Assembly: GCA_964633725.1 (NCBI GenBank)
Contig: CAZWHY010000046.1
Location: 1 to 23,225 of the forward strand
From: Berkiella_A sp964633725
GTDB taxonomy: Bacteria > Pseudomonadota > Gammaproteobacteria > Berkiellales > Berkiellaceae
DNA length: 23,225 nucleotides
Reading direction: 5' to 3'
The translations under genes and the position numbers were made by a program. The notes beneath the pieces are model-generated. The model had not been told where the DNA came from. It ran no database searches and saw nothing but the letters and a program-made list of their open reading frames with translations. Positions within the stretch are counted from its first letter, which is position 1; every line of letters begins with the position of its first letter. Of this stretch, positions 1 through 8,186 are shown one piece after another.

Positions 1-40
1 TTAAAAATTTGATTTTTTGTTACGTCAAGAGTGGGGGTAA

Positions 41-268
41 ATGACCGCTTACGAACTAAACAAGAAAACCAAAGAATTAATAGCGTTAGCATTAGGCATT
101 GCGACGCATTGTGATGGTTGTATCGGCTTTCACACCCAAACCTTGCACAAACTAGGTGCAACCAAAGCCGAGATTGTTGAAACCTTAGGTATGGCGATCT
201 ATATGGGTGGCGGTCCATCGCTTATGTATGCGGCAGAGGCGCTTGCCGCTTTTGAGGAGATTTCTTAA
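41..268 (+). CDS. short carboxymuconolactone decarboxylase / AhpD-like protein
   Basis: This 75-residue protein resembles the carboxymuconolactone decarboxylase (AhpD-like) fold. Members of that family are small helical thiol peroxidase/disulfide reductase-type enzymes or CMD-type decarboxylases. The visible hallmark is C24-D-G-C27 followed four residues later by H31, the AhpD-type CxxC...H catalytic arrangement. After it comes the family-typical MGGGPSLMYAAEAL stretch at 55-68. Relatives are usually about 100-115 residues and have one more N-terminal helix. Here an in-frame TAA lies directly before the ATG, so the protein cannot extend upstream in this frame. A purine-rich AAGAGTGGGGG stretch before the ATG could serve as ribosome binding site. 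It may be a true short variant or the 3' part of a gene broken near the G run. The fold is fairly secure; the substrate is unknown. Confidence 0.8.
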   Translation: MTAYELNKKTKELIALALGIATHCDGCIGFHTQTLHKLGATKAEIVETLGMAIYMGGGPSLMYAAEALAAFEEIS

Positions 269-3200
269 TTTGAAAGTCGCTCTCATTAGATACCTCCTGT
301 ATTGAAACGGAAAGCAGGAGGGTTTTAGGAGGCTCCTGAAGAGCCATATTCCTAAACTGCAATGAGGGAAGTTGTTGCTCAATAAAATCTTGTGATGATA
401 ATTTGAGTGTCTCGCACCCCAACTTAAGTTTATTGAATGCCTGCTGCATGTCACATGCAATATCCTTAGGATTGATTTTTTTAAATAGTTTTGCCAGGAG
501 CTCTATTTGTTTTAAGTAAAAGTCTCTATTGTGCGTTTGATCATGTGTGGTTTCTAATGCAGCATGTACCAATTCGTGCGAAATGATATTTAGCAAATCA
601 AAAAGAATAACGGTTGATAGTGTGTCAAAAATATTATGAGCTAAATCATGCATAATTATTTGAAAATATTTTTCACAGGCAATAACTGACCAATATATTA
701 TTATTTCTTCTTGTTGCCTATATGTATACGCCAACGCATCAGGTGCTTTTGTTGAAAACCCTACATTCACTTGCTCATAGCCAAGGTGAAAACATATTTT
801 TTTAGTAATGTTTGAAACATATAGCCACCCTGGAGTATCGTAAAAGCACATTGGCACCCATTCTAAATCATCCAACCGTTTCGTAGTATTTAACAAGCCA
901 AGCTGCGATGTCACCATGGCAAGTTGTTTGGCATGATGTGATGTGGCTGTAACCATGTTTGTATAATATCTAACGCTTGATAGTACAGCACAAGGGGTTT
1001 TACTTAAATTAGGTAATTTTTTATATTGCAGATAAAAAACGCCTATATCAATCAATGACAGTTTTTTACCATCCATAGTGGTAAATAATTTTAAATGCGT
1101 TAATAAGCCAATGAGATTTTTTCTATTGTGGTATGGTTTATAAGACTCCAGCTCACCCCCTTGCTCAATAATCCCCGCATCCCGACTTAAGTTAGGATTT
1201 AATGCCTGTTGGCGCCTCACACATAAATCGAAACTCCAGAAAAAATCTTCCGGTAAATCATTGAAATGTATTTCTCCTAACTGCACTAATCTGATATAGG
1301 CACCAATATACATGGTATATAAGTGAGGTCTTAACCCTTTTAAGGTTTTCACCTTATCAACAAAGTCATTACGTTCTCGATTTAAGGCAATACGACTCGG
1401 CAAGTCTATAACAATTCCTTTCTCTAGCAGACTCTTCATTATAAATCCGGGCATAAAATCAATCAGTTCTCTGTCTATCTTTTTAATCATTAACCCATGG
1501 CTTGTCACCATATTATCACTTGCACGATAGCAGCGAATACACCCCAATCCATTAATATGGCTAGTATAAAGTGTGAGCATATTTTCATTAAGCACTTTAT
1601 CATTCAGGCTAATCTCAATGTTATTGGCATTCACAAACCCTGCATGCTTTTTCAATGTTCGCTGATAGCCGGCAGCTTCTAACGCGGCATTTTTTGATGC
1701 AGAAACACGCTCCAAAATCACCCCCTGAAAAGATTCAGATTTAGAACCCCAAGATATATTAATATCTACAATTTTATTTTTATCATTATATTCCGGTACA
1801 AGTTCTATATAATGAGAAATGCCATCTCCAGAACCACTTTTAATACGAATGCAACTTGCCCCATGATAAGCGGTAAAGACACCCACACCATGTTGACCTA
1901 TCAGTTTTTCTTCATCACGCTTGGTGGATGCGCCTGGAATGCAAAAATACTTTAATATGGCTTCTAGTGACATTCCACAACCATTGTCCTCCAGTCGGAA
2001 TACACAAGCATCACGCTCTTGAAAGAGTGTTATTTTTATGGTTTCTTTATTTCCCCGATTTTTAAGTGCTATGGCATCTATCGCATTCTGAATCAGTTCA
2101 CGCTGATACAGGTTTTTAGATAAATCAGCTTGATGATACACGGCATGTTGCAATCGTCTTGAAGCATGCATCTTGTTCTTGTTAGATGAGAATACTTTAA
2201 TCTCAGTCGCGACAACCTGTTGTTGCGCTACCTGGCTGATAAGCGACGAAGATAATTGACTAGCAACCATAACATCCAGCATTGAAGCACTGTTAGTAAA
2301 AGCGGTTCCAAAACACACATTGCTAACATCACGCTTTAATAATGCAGAGTGATTGTGGAAAATATAAAACCCGATTTGAGCATGCTTTTCTTCCAATTCA
2401 TAAAATGTTTGTTTTGTCAGCTCAAGTTCTAAAGCATTAAACTTTAATTCATCTTTTATTTTATCTAGCTGCTCTCCGAACAGCAAAAATTCATGTTTAC
2501 CAAATGTTGTCAAAATATTTGTAATTTTTTTTTCTAAACCTGTACATGTATCTTGTTGAAAAACATATAAAATGTTATCTAGCACTTTCGCCAGTTGTTG
2601 TTGCTCCGCTTCAGTATAATCTTCAAAGAGTATCAAACATGCGGCCAAAATTCTCCCTTGTTCAACAGTTGGCGTAATGCTTAAATGGTCGGAAAACTTA
2701 ACAACGGTTTTAAAGCTTTGAAAATCTAAGTGCACATAACGCAAACTAAAGGAATGTTGGTATACAGAAAGCATTTGCGTATTGAGCCAAGCAATATTGT
2801 CACGTACAGTCGGGCTTAACAACTGCGCTTTTGATAATGGTGATAATATATGTTTGTGTGGACAGACTTTGCTAGGTCGTAATACGATAGCACCATCATG
2901 AAGGTAATCAAAATAATTCTCAACCACTTCCTTAAAATATGGATCGCCTCGGCGAGTATATAATTGCATTCCTGCTTTAGGAGATGAGTATATTAAGGCA
3001 TTATTAGGTAAACCCTCATACAAATCAGGACTGTTTCCTTTTGATACGCAGGTTGCGTTCGGAATTCGGGCACGAGGCGTTTGCAACACACTCGGCTCGC
3101 CATATGAGAAGTAGTCATGCGCAACACTTATATAGCCATTTCTTTTGGCTGGTGGTAATACGCTGTTTCCAGTAACATCCCACAAATCTGACATAGATTC

Positions 3201-6200
3201 GCCACTACTATTTTTTTTGTAATGCACTTCTATTAATGCTTTGTTATTTATATACTCGGGTAATGCGAATCTAACTGGATGTTTGTTCATTCTAGTTCCG
3301 GCATTATTCAATATATTGTCGCCGACTTGAATAATGCCAAAATCATCACATAACAGCCGGACATGAAAACCTTCGGCTCTTATTACTCCATCTCTCTGGA
3401 TAATGAATTTATAGCTTTTTCTCTTATGAACATTATCACTATCATATTTATTTGTTTCAATAATACAATGATTTTTTTTACTGTATATCTCAGCTATATC
3501 CTCAGCATAAATACTCGATGGAAGATTATATACACGCCCTTTTGCATCTATAATTTTGTTACCCGAGACATCAGATATTATATAAAATTTATCTCTACGT
3601 AATAATGCTGCTGACTGCCTTTCATAATACTTCTCATAATGAGCGCCATACTTTTTTCGAAACATAACATCCGGGTCTATTATTCTAAGGAGCGTGCCTC
3701 TTATTTTCTCTTCATTTGTTTCAACTATTATACTGCTTCCCACACTGGGAGATACTGGCATAAGTGCCGTAACAGGATACCCCATCGTTTGGCTGGAATC
3801 ATAGCTTTGCTGTATCGCGCCTTCTCTCATTACAAAATATGATGTGCCGCCTTTCACATCTAAAATCGTCAAATGCCAGTTTGTATTTTTTTGCTCTAAG
3901 TGAAAGTATGCGCTTTTTGTACTAGTAGGCGCTGCTATCTTAAGAATATTCTGATTGGTTTTAATATTGTAAAATCGCCATTGCGTATTATCTTGTATGA
4001 ATATAAAATTATTATCGTACAAAACCATATCACTTTGAAACACTGTAGCGCCATTAGACTTTAGCATCAGTATGGTTTTGCAGTTTGCATTTTCTGATAA
4101 TATTTCAACCAAATCATCAGAAATAATATTATAGCGCTGCCACCACGATTCTGATTCATTGTCAAACACAACGCCATAATTTGGATGATATATATACGAA
4201 ATATAATTTGATATTAAGAAATACCCATTAACCAATCTTGTAACAAAGATTTGCTTACCACTAAAACGAGGGTCTATTTCTTCTCCATACCTATTAACAC
4301 AATATTTTCTATTTTCAGTTTTATTCTCTCTTACAAAGATATCATTGTTATTTATAACCAATTCTGAATTTTCAGATTTTGCTTGACTCAAAGACTTATA
4401 TTGGGAAATTTTCTCTGCCAGCAATGCTACATTTCCCCCATACAATACTTGGTAGAATTCATCGTAAATGTACAGTTTATTTGTACTATCTCTCTGAACA
4501 TATACTTTCTGATTTTTATACAAAAATGACATCAACAAATTTTTAGGCGCAAATTTATACTCAGATCTTGCACTGCTTTGTGTCATAGGACAATGGAGCG
4601 CTGTAACACAGCTTGGGCTGTCGCTTAATATCTCTAGCATCCCAGGGTTCTTTTTCGCAACCTCATCTAATGCGGTATCACCTAGATGCCATAATGAGCC
4701 ATGCTTTTGATACAAATCATGATAAGGATTTGTAAGGGCACCGTCGTCATACACAACCTCTTGAGGTGTCCAGATCTGTTCTAAATGATGGCTGAAAAAC
4801 TGAGTGGATATTTCCCCTTTGCTTAATGATAATAAAAATTTTAACTCATCGAGCAACGCTTGATACGCTCTCGTGTCGCTGTACGACTTTTCAATTAAAA
4901 CGATAGCTTCATCTTCCAGGTAGACTAAAGGTGATTCATCTTTGCTACGACCAGGCATTTCTGCAATAAAAACTTTTATTTCCCCACTAACACTCAAATT
5001 GGTTGCAATAGAACTGAGCCAATCAGCACGCAATAAAAGCGGATGGATTTTGTGCATCTCTAGACCAAACAGAACATTATAGCATTGCAAATCCGCAACT
5101 AATTTTTCTTTAGCAAAACGTTCGTAGAATGAGGTGAATAGGTAAGAAAATACATTATGTTGGGCAAGTTGCAAATGACTGTTCTCTTGCAACACCTTAA
5201 CCAAGGGCGCTATCGTATTAAAATAACGTATTGCTTTAGCATCAGAGTATGTTTTTGCAACATCGATCAAACTTTTAATTTGCTCGCATGCGGGCACACC
5301 ATCAAGCTGCACACAGCTCCGACCTTCTGAATATAGGGTCTGTGGTGGTAAGGCCCAAATAACCCTACCACAATTAGTTGTGGACTCAAGCGACTCTGAC
5401 TGAAATTTAACGCCACTAATGGTGATAACCGCGCTCTTTTCTTCCGCCCCCTCAATAAAGGTTAAATGTGCATTGGAAATTTTCGCACTACAAAAATTTT
5501 GGTTTGCCTTTTCACCATTTATAAAAACAGGTGTGTTTGCTTGGTACTGTATGTTCTCTTTTAAAGCAAGAACATAATCATCCTTAATAATTTCGCTGGA
5601 AATAACTGTGGTTTTAGTGCCAACCTGAGTAACAGATTCATCCTGTTTAAGAGCAACAATAATTTCACCTTGCCATAGTCGATAAATGGCTGTAAACCCC
5701 ATGCCATCTTTAGATTTTGTTTCAACAATAACACGGGCATATTCATCATTTAAATGTGCAAGCTTAGTATAACCCCCTATACCAAAACGACCAATCTGCT
5801 TTGCGGAATCTACTTTAGAACTAGATTTTGGCGGGATATAATGAAGAAAAAATTCTCTAGCCGACATTCCTGTCCCATTGTCTACAATTTCGTATTGACC
5901 ATCCGTGACGGAAACATGAACTTCTTGGCTAGCCGCATCAATTGAATTGCATACTTCTTCTGTAATCGAACGATTTCGCTTAGCATTTTGACAATATATA
6001 TCTGATGCCAAGCCTACATCCTGCTCACACTGATATTTTTCATGGCACCAAAACATAATTTCGGCTTTCAGTGTCTCATCATCCTTTAAAAGTGCCGTGT
6101 AATATTCGCCTGTCTGCAAGACTGTTTCTGTAACAGTTAAAGCAAGCTCAGCAAACGATACCAAGCTAGACAAATTAAACCACAGCTTCTTATCAAGGCT

Positions 6201-6221
6201 TTGAACAATTCCAGTTTTCAT
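222..6221 (-). CDS. giant dual GHKL-ATPase protein with C-terminal HExxH peptidase-like segment
   Basis: This is a 1999-residue protein I cannot name. Two complete Bergerat (GHKL) ATPase domains are visible. The first spans about 80-215: E88-x3-N92-x2-D95-A, D114-N-G-T-G-M, and G144-R-F-G-I-G-G. The second spans about 1365-1530: E1375-L-I-Q-N1379-x2-D1382-A, D1412-N-G-C-G-M, and G1442-Q-H-G-V-G. Both keep the catalytic Glu and Mg-binding Asn of Hsp90/MutL proteins. N1614-R-E-R-N, in a DLPSRIALNRERNDF context, recalls the middle-domain Arg loop of Hsp90-like proteins (inference). H1882-E-L-V-H1886, with H1893 and H1897 nearby and DFY after, looks like a SprT/zincin-type zinc site. Residues about 550-970 are rich in beta-type Tyr/Val/Asn patterns of unknown fold. 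A weak ankyrin-like GDTALDEVAKK motif lies near 515. No signal peptide or membrane segment is seen. The start has only a weak GGA upstream. Likely activity: ATP-driven chaperone-like remodelling, perhaps with proteolysis. Sacsin-like architecture is the nearest analogy; secreted effector or defence roles are alternatives. Confidence 0.85.
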   Translation of the reverse strand: MKTGIVQSLDKKLWFNLSSLVSFAELALTVTETVLQTGEYYTALLKDDETLKAEIMFWCHEKYQCEQDVGLASDIYCQNAKRNRSITEEVCNSIDAASQEVHVSVTDGQYEIVDNGTGMSAREFFLHYIPPKSSSKVDSAKQIGRFGIGGYTKLAHLNDEYARVIVETKSKDGMGFTAIYRLWQGEIIVALKQDESVTQVGTKTTVISSEIIKDDYVLALKENIQYQANTPVFINGEKANQNFCSAKISNAHLTFIEGAEEKSAVITISGVKFQSESLESTTNCGRVIWALPPQTLYSEGRSCVQLDGVPACEQIKSLIDVAKTYSDAKAIRYFNTIAPLVKVLQENSHLQLAQHNVFSYLFTSFYERFAKEKLVADLQCYNVLFGLEMHKIHPLLLRADWLSSIATNLSVSGEIKVFIAEMPGRSKDESPLVYLEDEAIVLIEKSYSDTRAYQALLDELKFLLSLSKGEISTQFFSHHLEQIWTPQEVVYDDGALTNPYHDLYQKHGSLWHLGDTALDEVAKKNPGMLEILSDSPSCVTALHCPMTQSSARSEYKFAPKNLLMSFLYKNQKVYVQRDSTNKLYIYDEFYQVLYGGNVALLAEKISQYKSLSQAKSENSELVINNNDIFVRENKTENRKYCVNRYGEEIDPRFSGKQIFVTRLVNGYFLISNYISYIYHPNYGVVFDNESESWWQRYNIISDDLVEILSENANCKTILMLKSNGATVFQSDMVLYDNNFIFIQDNTQWRFYNIKTNQNILKIAAPTSTKSAYFHLEQKNTNWHLTILDVKGGTSYFVMREGAIQQSYDSSQTMGYPVTALMPVSPSVGSSIIVETNEEKIRGTLLRIIDPDVMFRKKYGAHYEKYYERQSAALLRRDKFYIISDVSGNKIIDAKGRVYNLPSSIYAEDIAEIYSKKNHCIIETNKYDSDNVHKRKSYKFIIQRDGVIRAEGFHVRLLCDDFGIIQVGDNILNNAGTRMNKHPVRFALPEYINNKALIEVHYKKNSSGESMSDLWDVTGNSVLPPAKRNGYISVAHDYFSYGEPSVLQTPRARIPNATCVSKGNSPDLYEGLPNNALIYSSPKAGMQLYTRRGDPYFKEVVENYFDYLHDGAIVLRPSKVCPHKHILSPLSKAQLLSPTVRDNIAWLNTQMLSVYQHSFSLRYVHLDFQSFKTVVKFSDHLSITPTVEQGRILAACLILFEDYTEAEQQQLAKVLDNILYVFQQDTCTGLEKKITNILTTFGKHEFLLFGEQLDKIKDELKFNALELELTKQTFYELEEKHAQIGFYIFHNHSALLKRDVSNVCFGTAFTNSASMLDVMVASQLSSSLISQVAQQQVVATEIKVFSSNKNKMHASRRLQHAVYHQADLSKNLYQRELIQNAIDAIALKNRGNKETIKITLFQERDACVFRLEDNGCGMSLEAILKYFCIPGASTKRDEEKLIGQHGVGVFTAYHGASCIRIKSGSGDGISHYIELVPEYNDKNKIVDINISWGSKSESFQGVILERVSASKNAALEAAGYQRTLKKHAGFVNANNIEISLNDKVLNENMLTLYTSHINGLGCIRCYRASDNMVTSHGLMIKKIDRELIDFMPGFIMKSLLEKGIVIDLPSRIALNRERNDFVDKVKTLKGLRPHLYTMYIGAYIRLVQLGEIHFNDLPEDFFWSFDLCVRRQQALNPNLSRDAGIIEQGGELESYKPYHNRKNLIGLLTHLKLFTTMDGKKLSLIDIGVFYLQYKKLPNLSKTPCAVLSSVRYYTNMVTATSHHAKQLAMVTSQLGLLNTTKRLDDLEWVPMCFYDTPGWLYVSNITKKICFHLGYEQVNVGFSTKAPDALAYTYRQQEEIIIYWSVIACEKYFQIIMHDLAHNIFDTLSTVILFDLLNIISHELVHAALETTHDQTHNRDFYLKQIELLAKLFKKINPKDIACDMQQAFNKLKLGCETLKLSSQDFIEQQLPSLQFRNMALQEPPKTLLLSVSIQEVSNESDFQIKKSPQKRQAPLPHT
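293..328 (+). terminator. possible intrinsic terminator after the AhpD-like gene
   Basis: CCTCCTG (293-299) and CAGGAGG (315-321) can pair as a 7-bp GC-rich stem with a 15-nt loop, followed by GTTTTAG. It starts 25 bp after the stop codon of the AhpD-like gene. The T tract is short. The same bases also encode the C-terminal tail of the opposing giant gene, so the hairpin could be coincidental. Confidence 0.35.
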
Positions 6222-6579
6222 TTAGCTACATCCAGCATCAGTCGCTCACCTTGCATCTAATGAAAAGGCATATCGATGAGCATGTAATTTGGCAAGGATG
6301 ATATCGAAGTTAACCGGCACAAGCAAGTAAAATAGCTACTCTTGCTAACATGCGCCTCTTGGAGAGCCATTGGGCTATTGGAAAGTCAGAAGACTTGTAG
6401 GTGCATCCCAGTGCTTCAGAAAATAGTTGTCGCCAGACACTAATATAATGACTTTTACTAAAGGTGAAAATCCCATAAAATATCTCATATTACTAATAGT
6501 ATTAATTGTTTCAGGTGCCACTTTTAAGATGAATCTCGCAAATGGCTTCTCTCTAGCCCCCTAATATCTGTGTATTAAA
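6222..6579. other. intergenic stretch upstream of the dual-GHKL gene
   Basis: About 360 bp with no clear gene. It would hold the promoter of the leftward giant gene, but I see no convincing -35/-10 pair. GCTAACATGC at 6344-6353 recurs in the upstream region of the SecA-like giant gene (21194-21203, as part of a palindrome there). One short hydrophobic reading frame (6448-6564) is listed separately. Confidence 0.4.
6448..6564 (+). CDS. possible 38-residue single-span membrane peptide
   Basis: ATG to TAA reading frame of 38 codons. Residues about 10-26 (IKYLILLIVLIVSGATF) form a convincing single membrane-spanning segment after a short polar N-terminus containing two lysines. It ends 16 bp before the 3' end of the convergent 145-residue membrane protein. 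No Shine-Dalgarno sequence precedes the ATG, and no conserved family is recognised. It could be a real small membrane peptide, the signal-anchor remnant of a lost gene, or chance in AT-rich DNA. Confidence 0.25.
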   Translation: MTFTKGENPIKYLILLIVLIVSGATFKMNLANGFSLAP

Positions 6580-7017
6580 TTATTGCTCATTGTTGCTTGG
6601 TATATAGCTATCATAATCTATTATCTCTTCAGTGATTTCTTCAGTGATTTCTGCAGTGATTCCTTTTCTGGTCTCATGTAAACTATTCAAGTATAAGACA
6701 GAACCGAACAACAATAAAAAATAAAATAGTGGTGCGAGAGCAATTAAAAATACAAAGTTGTTACGCATCCTTTGTGAGGTAAGAAATAAAAGGCTGAAGA
6801 TTATGCCTACGATACTGAAAATTGGATAAATCCATATTAACTGAGCAATTTCTATAAACTCAGGCCCAGTAGGTTTATTTAATGGTACCAATGAAAATAA
6901 AAAAATAAGTGGCCATAGTGTGAACAAGATGCATGCAGAGACTGAATTGATCACTATAACTATGAGTCGCGCCAATATCTGGTTATTTCCAGATGTTTGT
7001 TTGTTTTTCTCATTCAT
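6580..7017 (-). CDS. small multi-pass membrane protein of unknown function
   Basis: The 145-residue protein has a short polar N-terminus (MNEKNKQTSGNNQ) and then three hydrophobic blocks, at about 17-47, 60-81 and 88-110. These suggest three, possibly four, inner-membrane helices. The block at 17-47 is long enough for one long helix or a tight hairpin. The C-terminus is acidic and contains a four-residue repeat (EITEEITEEI) encoded by three 12-bp DNA repeats. The chosen ATG is preceded at about 10 bp by a weak GGGA, and a candidate promoter lies just upstream. No family is recognised. It sits alone between the two giant genes, transcribed in the same direction as both, with the short hydrophobic frame convergent to it. 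Confidence 0.65.
   Translation of the reverse strand: MNEKNKQTSGNNQILARLIVIVINSVSACILFTLWPLIFLFSLVPLNKPTGPEFIEIAQLIWIYPIFSIVGIIFSLLFLTSQRMRNNFVFLIALAPLFYFLLLFGSVLYLNSLHETRKGITAEITEEITEEIIDYDSYIPSNNEQ
6628..6663 (-). repeat. three tandem 12-bp units inside the membrane protein gene
   Basis: Two identical units TTCAGTGATTTC are followed by TGCAGTGATTCC. They are in frame and encode the four-residue repeat E/A-E-I-T in the acidic tail. Copy number could vary by slippage without breaking the frame. Confidence 0.8.
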
Positions 7018-7040
7018 GTATGAATTCCCAGCTAAGATCT

Positions 7041-7068
7041 ATAGTAGTGCAATATTACTTTGACCCAA
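7041..7068 (-). promoter_or_regulatory. candidate sigma70-type promoter for the small membrane protein
   Basis: On the minus strand, TTGGGT (7063-7068) and TACTAT (7041-7046) are separated by 16 bp and lie about 25-50 bp upstream of the ATG. The match to consensus is moderate at -10 and poor at -35. Confidence 0.3.
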
Positions 7069-7094
7069 TAACGGCTAAGAAGTTCAGTGCAACT

Positions 7095-7113
7095 CCAGGG
7101 CAATTGCACTTGT
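7095..7113 (+). repeat. extra copy of the inverted-repeat end sequence
   Basis: CAGGGCAATTGCACTTGT at 7096-7113 is identical over 18 bp to 7219-7236 and in the same orientation. Including C7095, it also matches the reverse complement of 7428-7443 at 15 of 16 positions. It may be the true outer end of a larger element, or the end of a second, nested copy. Confidence 0.65.
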
Positions 7114-7218
7114 TTTTGAAAAATTTTTAATCCAAAGATTACAAATCAAAAAAAACATCAGAGATAGATCAAGCATTTGTTGGCGAATAGATCAATGTCT
7201 AACAACTCATACTGTAGG

Positions 7219-7442
7219 CAGGGCAATTGCACTTGTGACCTAGAGCCTTTGTGCTCTATTGCGACGAATCACCATGGCTTATCTTAAAGAACATAAACAA
7301 GTGAAGTGTGGAATCAAATGTAAACGCAAGGTTGCCAGCCGGGATGAAACATATTTATTTGACGTTTTAACCAGCGGTATAAAAACTAGAATTTGTAAGC
7401 AATAGCTGACATCGCCTCTGGATTACCAGTGCGATTGCCCTG
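7219..7442. mobile_element. MITE-like or decayed insertion element with terminal inverted repeats
   Basis: The left end CAGGGCAATTGCACT (7219-7233) and the right end AGTGCGATTGCCCTG (7428-7442) are inverted repeats differing at one position, enclosing about 190 bp. A third end copy at 7096 means the element could equally run from 7095 to 7443. The interior has no transposase-like frame. Its longest ATG frame (7274-7405, 43 codons) resembles nothing I know. I see no clear target-site duplication. Together this suggests a non-autonomous element or the ends left after internal deletion of an insertion sequence. The family cannot be assigned by eye. Confidence 0.4.
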
Positions 7443-7514
7443 GCTTCATGGCGAGATATTCTACCAGAAACGCGTGTATTAGCAAGAGTATGTTTGGTGT
7501 CTAGCATTAAAATC

Positions 7515-7532
7515 ATTTACTGGAACCTCGCT
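7515..7532 (+). repeat. half copy of the dispersed palindromic repeat, upstream of the exported-protein gene
   Basis: ATTTACTGGAACCTCGCT matches the right half of the repeat at 8189-8206 (ATTTACCGGAACCTCACT) at 16 of 18 positions, in the same orientation. The two copies bracket the 203-codon gene. Confidence 0.6.
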
Positions 7533-7564
7533 AATGTACTATTCTCTGTTTATAGGTGCCTTTT

Positions 7565-7569
7565 GGAGA
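7565..7569 (+). promoter_or_regulatory. ribosome binding site that fixes the start of the exported-protein gene
   Basis: GGAGA lies five bases before the ATG at 7575. The in-frame ATG-less upstream part (a GTG at 7494) has no such site, and it would put 27 residues ahead of a well-formed signal peptide. Confidence 0.7.
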
Positions 7570-7574
7570 ATCTG

Positions 7575-8186
7575 ATGTTTAACCCACATTTTCAGTGTTT
7601 TGGCCTTGTTTTCATAACCTTTTATACAAATTTTGCGCTAGCTCAAGATCGAGACAAAGAATTTGCAGAGCAATATTTACGTGTGTTAGCTACGGATCGT
7701 CTTCATGGCCCTGATAGGCCAGAGGATCAGAAAAGGGATCCTAGATTAAGCGTTCAGGACCTGATGTTAACCTGTCCTGAGCCTAAAGAGATTGTAGCCA
7801 ATCAAGTAAGTCATTCATGGAAAACTCAGAGCATTTATTATTGGACTCAGCCCTATTTAAGTGATCCAATAATGGATTCAATAGAATTTGATCAGGTACA
7901 AATTATAAAGGAAGAAAAAAAAATTGAATGCAGATATAAGTGGGATGATACCTTTTCTGATATGGAGCCATATCCTTGGGCCTCTGTTCAGTTCGACCTT
8001 GACATGACCACAAATAAAACATTCAGTAAGATTAGGAACAAAATCGTTAAAATCGAGATCCTTCCTTCAAGGCAAAATTGGCAAAAAACCCGATCGCAAG
8101 GCATGGAAAGTATACAATGCACAAGTTCCAAAGTGCACGATTGTCTGTTTTATATCTCATATGCAGTGAAGTACCCCAGTAGATAA
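7575..8186 (+). CDS. small exported protein, possibly DUF3757-like, function unknown
   Basis: With the ATG at 7575 the product is 203 residues. It opens with a classical signal peptide (about 1-23, hydrophobic FGLVFITFYTNFALA, cleavage likely after ALA before QD). An upstream GTG at 7494 would extend it but lacks a ribosome binding site. The mature part has four cysteines, C67 in TCPEPKEI, C119 in IECRYKW, C182 and C190, suited to two periplasmic disulfides. The CP-x-P-x-x-I opening followed by aromatic beta-type sequence and I-x-C-x-Y is loosely like DUF3757 secreted proteins of intracellular gammaproteobacteria; I hold this weakly. The last codons (VKYPSR and the stop) lie inside the dispersed palindromic repeat at 8166-8205. 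The native C-terminus may therefore have been replaced by an insertion. Confidence 0.75.
   Translation: MFNPHFQCFGLVFITFYTNFALAQDRDKEFAEQYLRVLATDRLHGPDRPEDQKRDPRLSVQDLMLTCPEPKEIVANQVSHSWKTQSIYYWTQPYLSDPIMDSIEFDQVQIIKEEKKIECRYKWDDTFSDMEPYPWASVQFDLDMTTNKTFSKIRNKIVKIEILPSRQNWQKTRSQGMESIQCTSSKVHDCLFYISYAVKYPSR

Noticed and set aside
571..581. Calling HELVH a proven metzincin protease
   Set aside because: The third histidine is at position 12, not 11, of the HExxHxxGxxH pattern and the glycine is missing. Only a zincin or SprT-like site is suggested.
7274..7405. 43-codon frame MAYLKEHK... inside the inverted-repeat element
   Set aside because: No ribosome binding site and no resemblance to a transposase or any family. 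Kept only as interior of the element.
7494..7574. GTG start for the exported protein, 27 codons upstream
   Set aside because: No ribosome binding site, it overlaps a repeat copy, and it would bury the signal peptide. GGAGA five bases before the ATG at 7575 is decisive.
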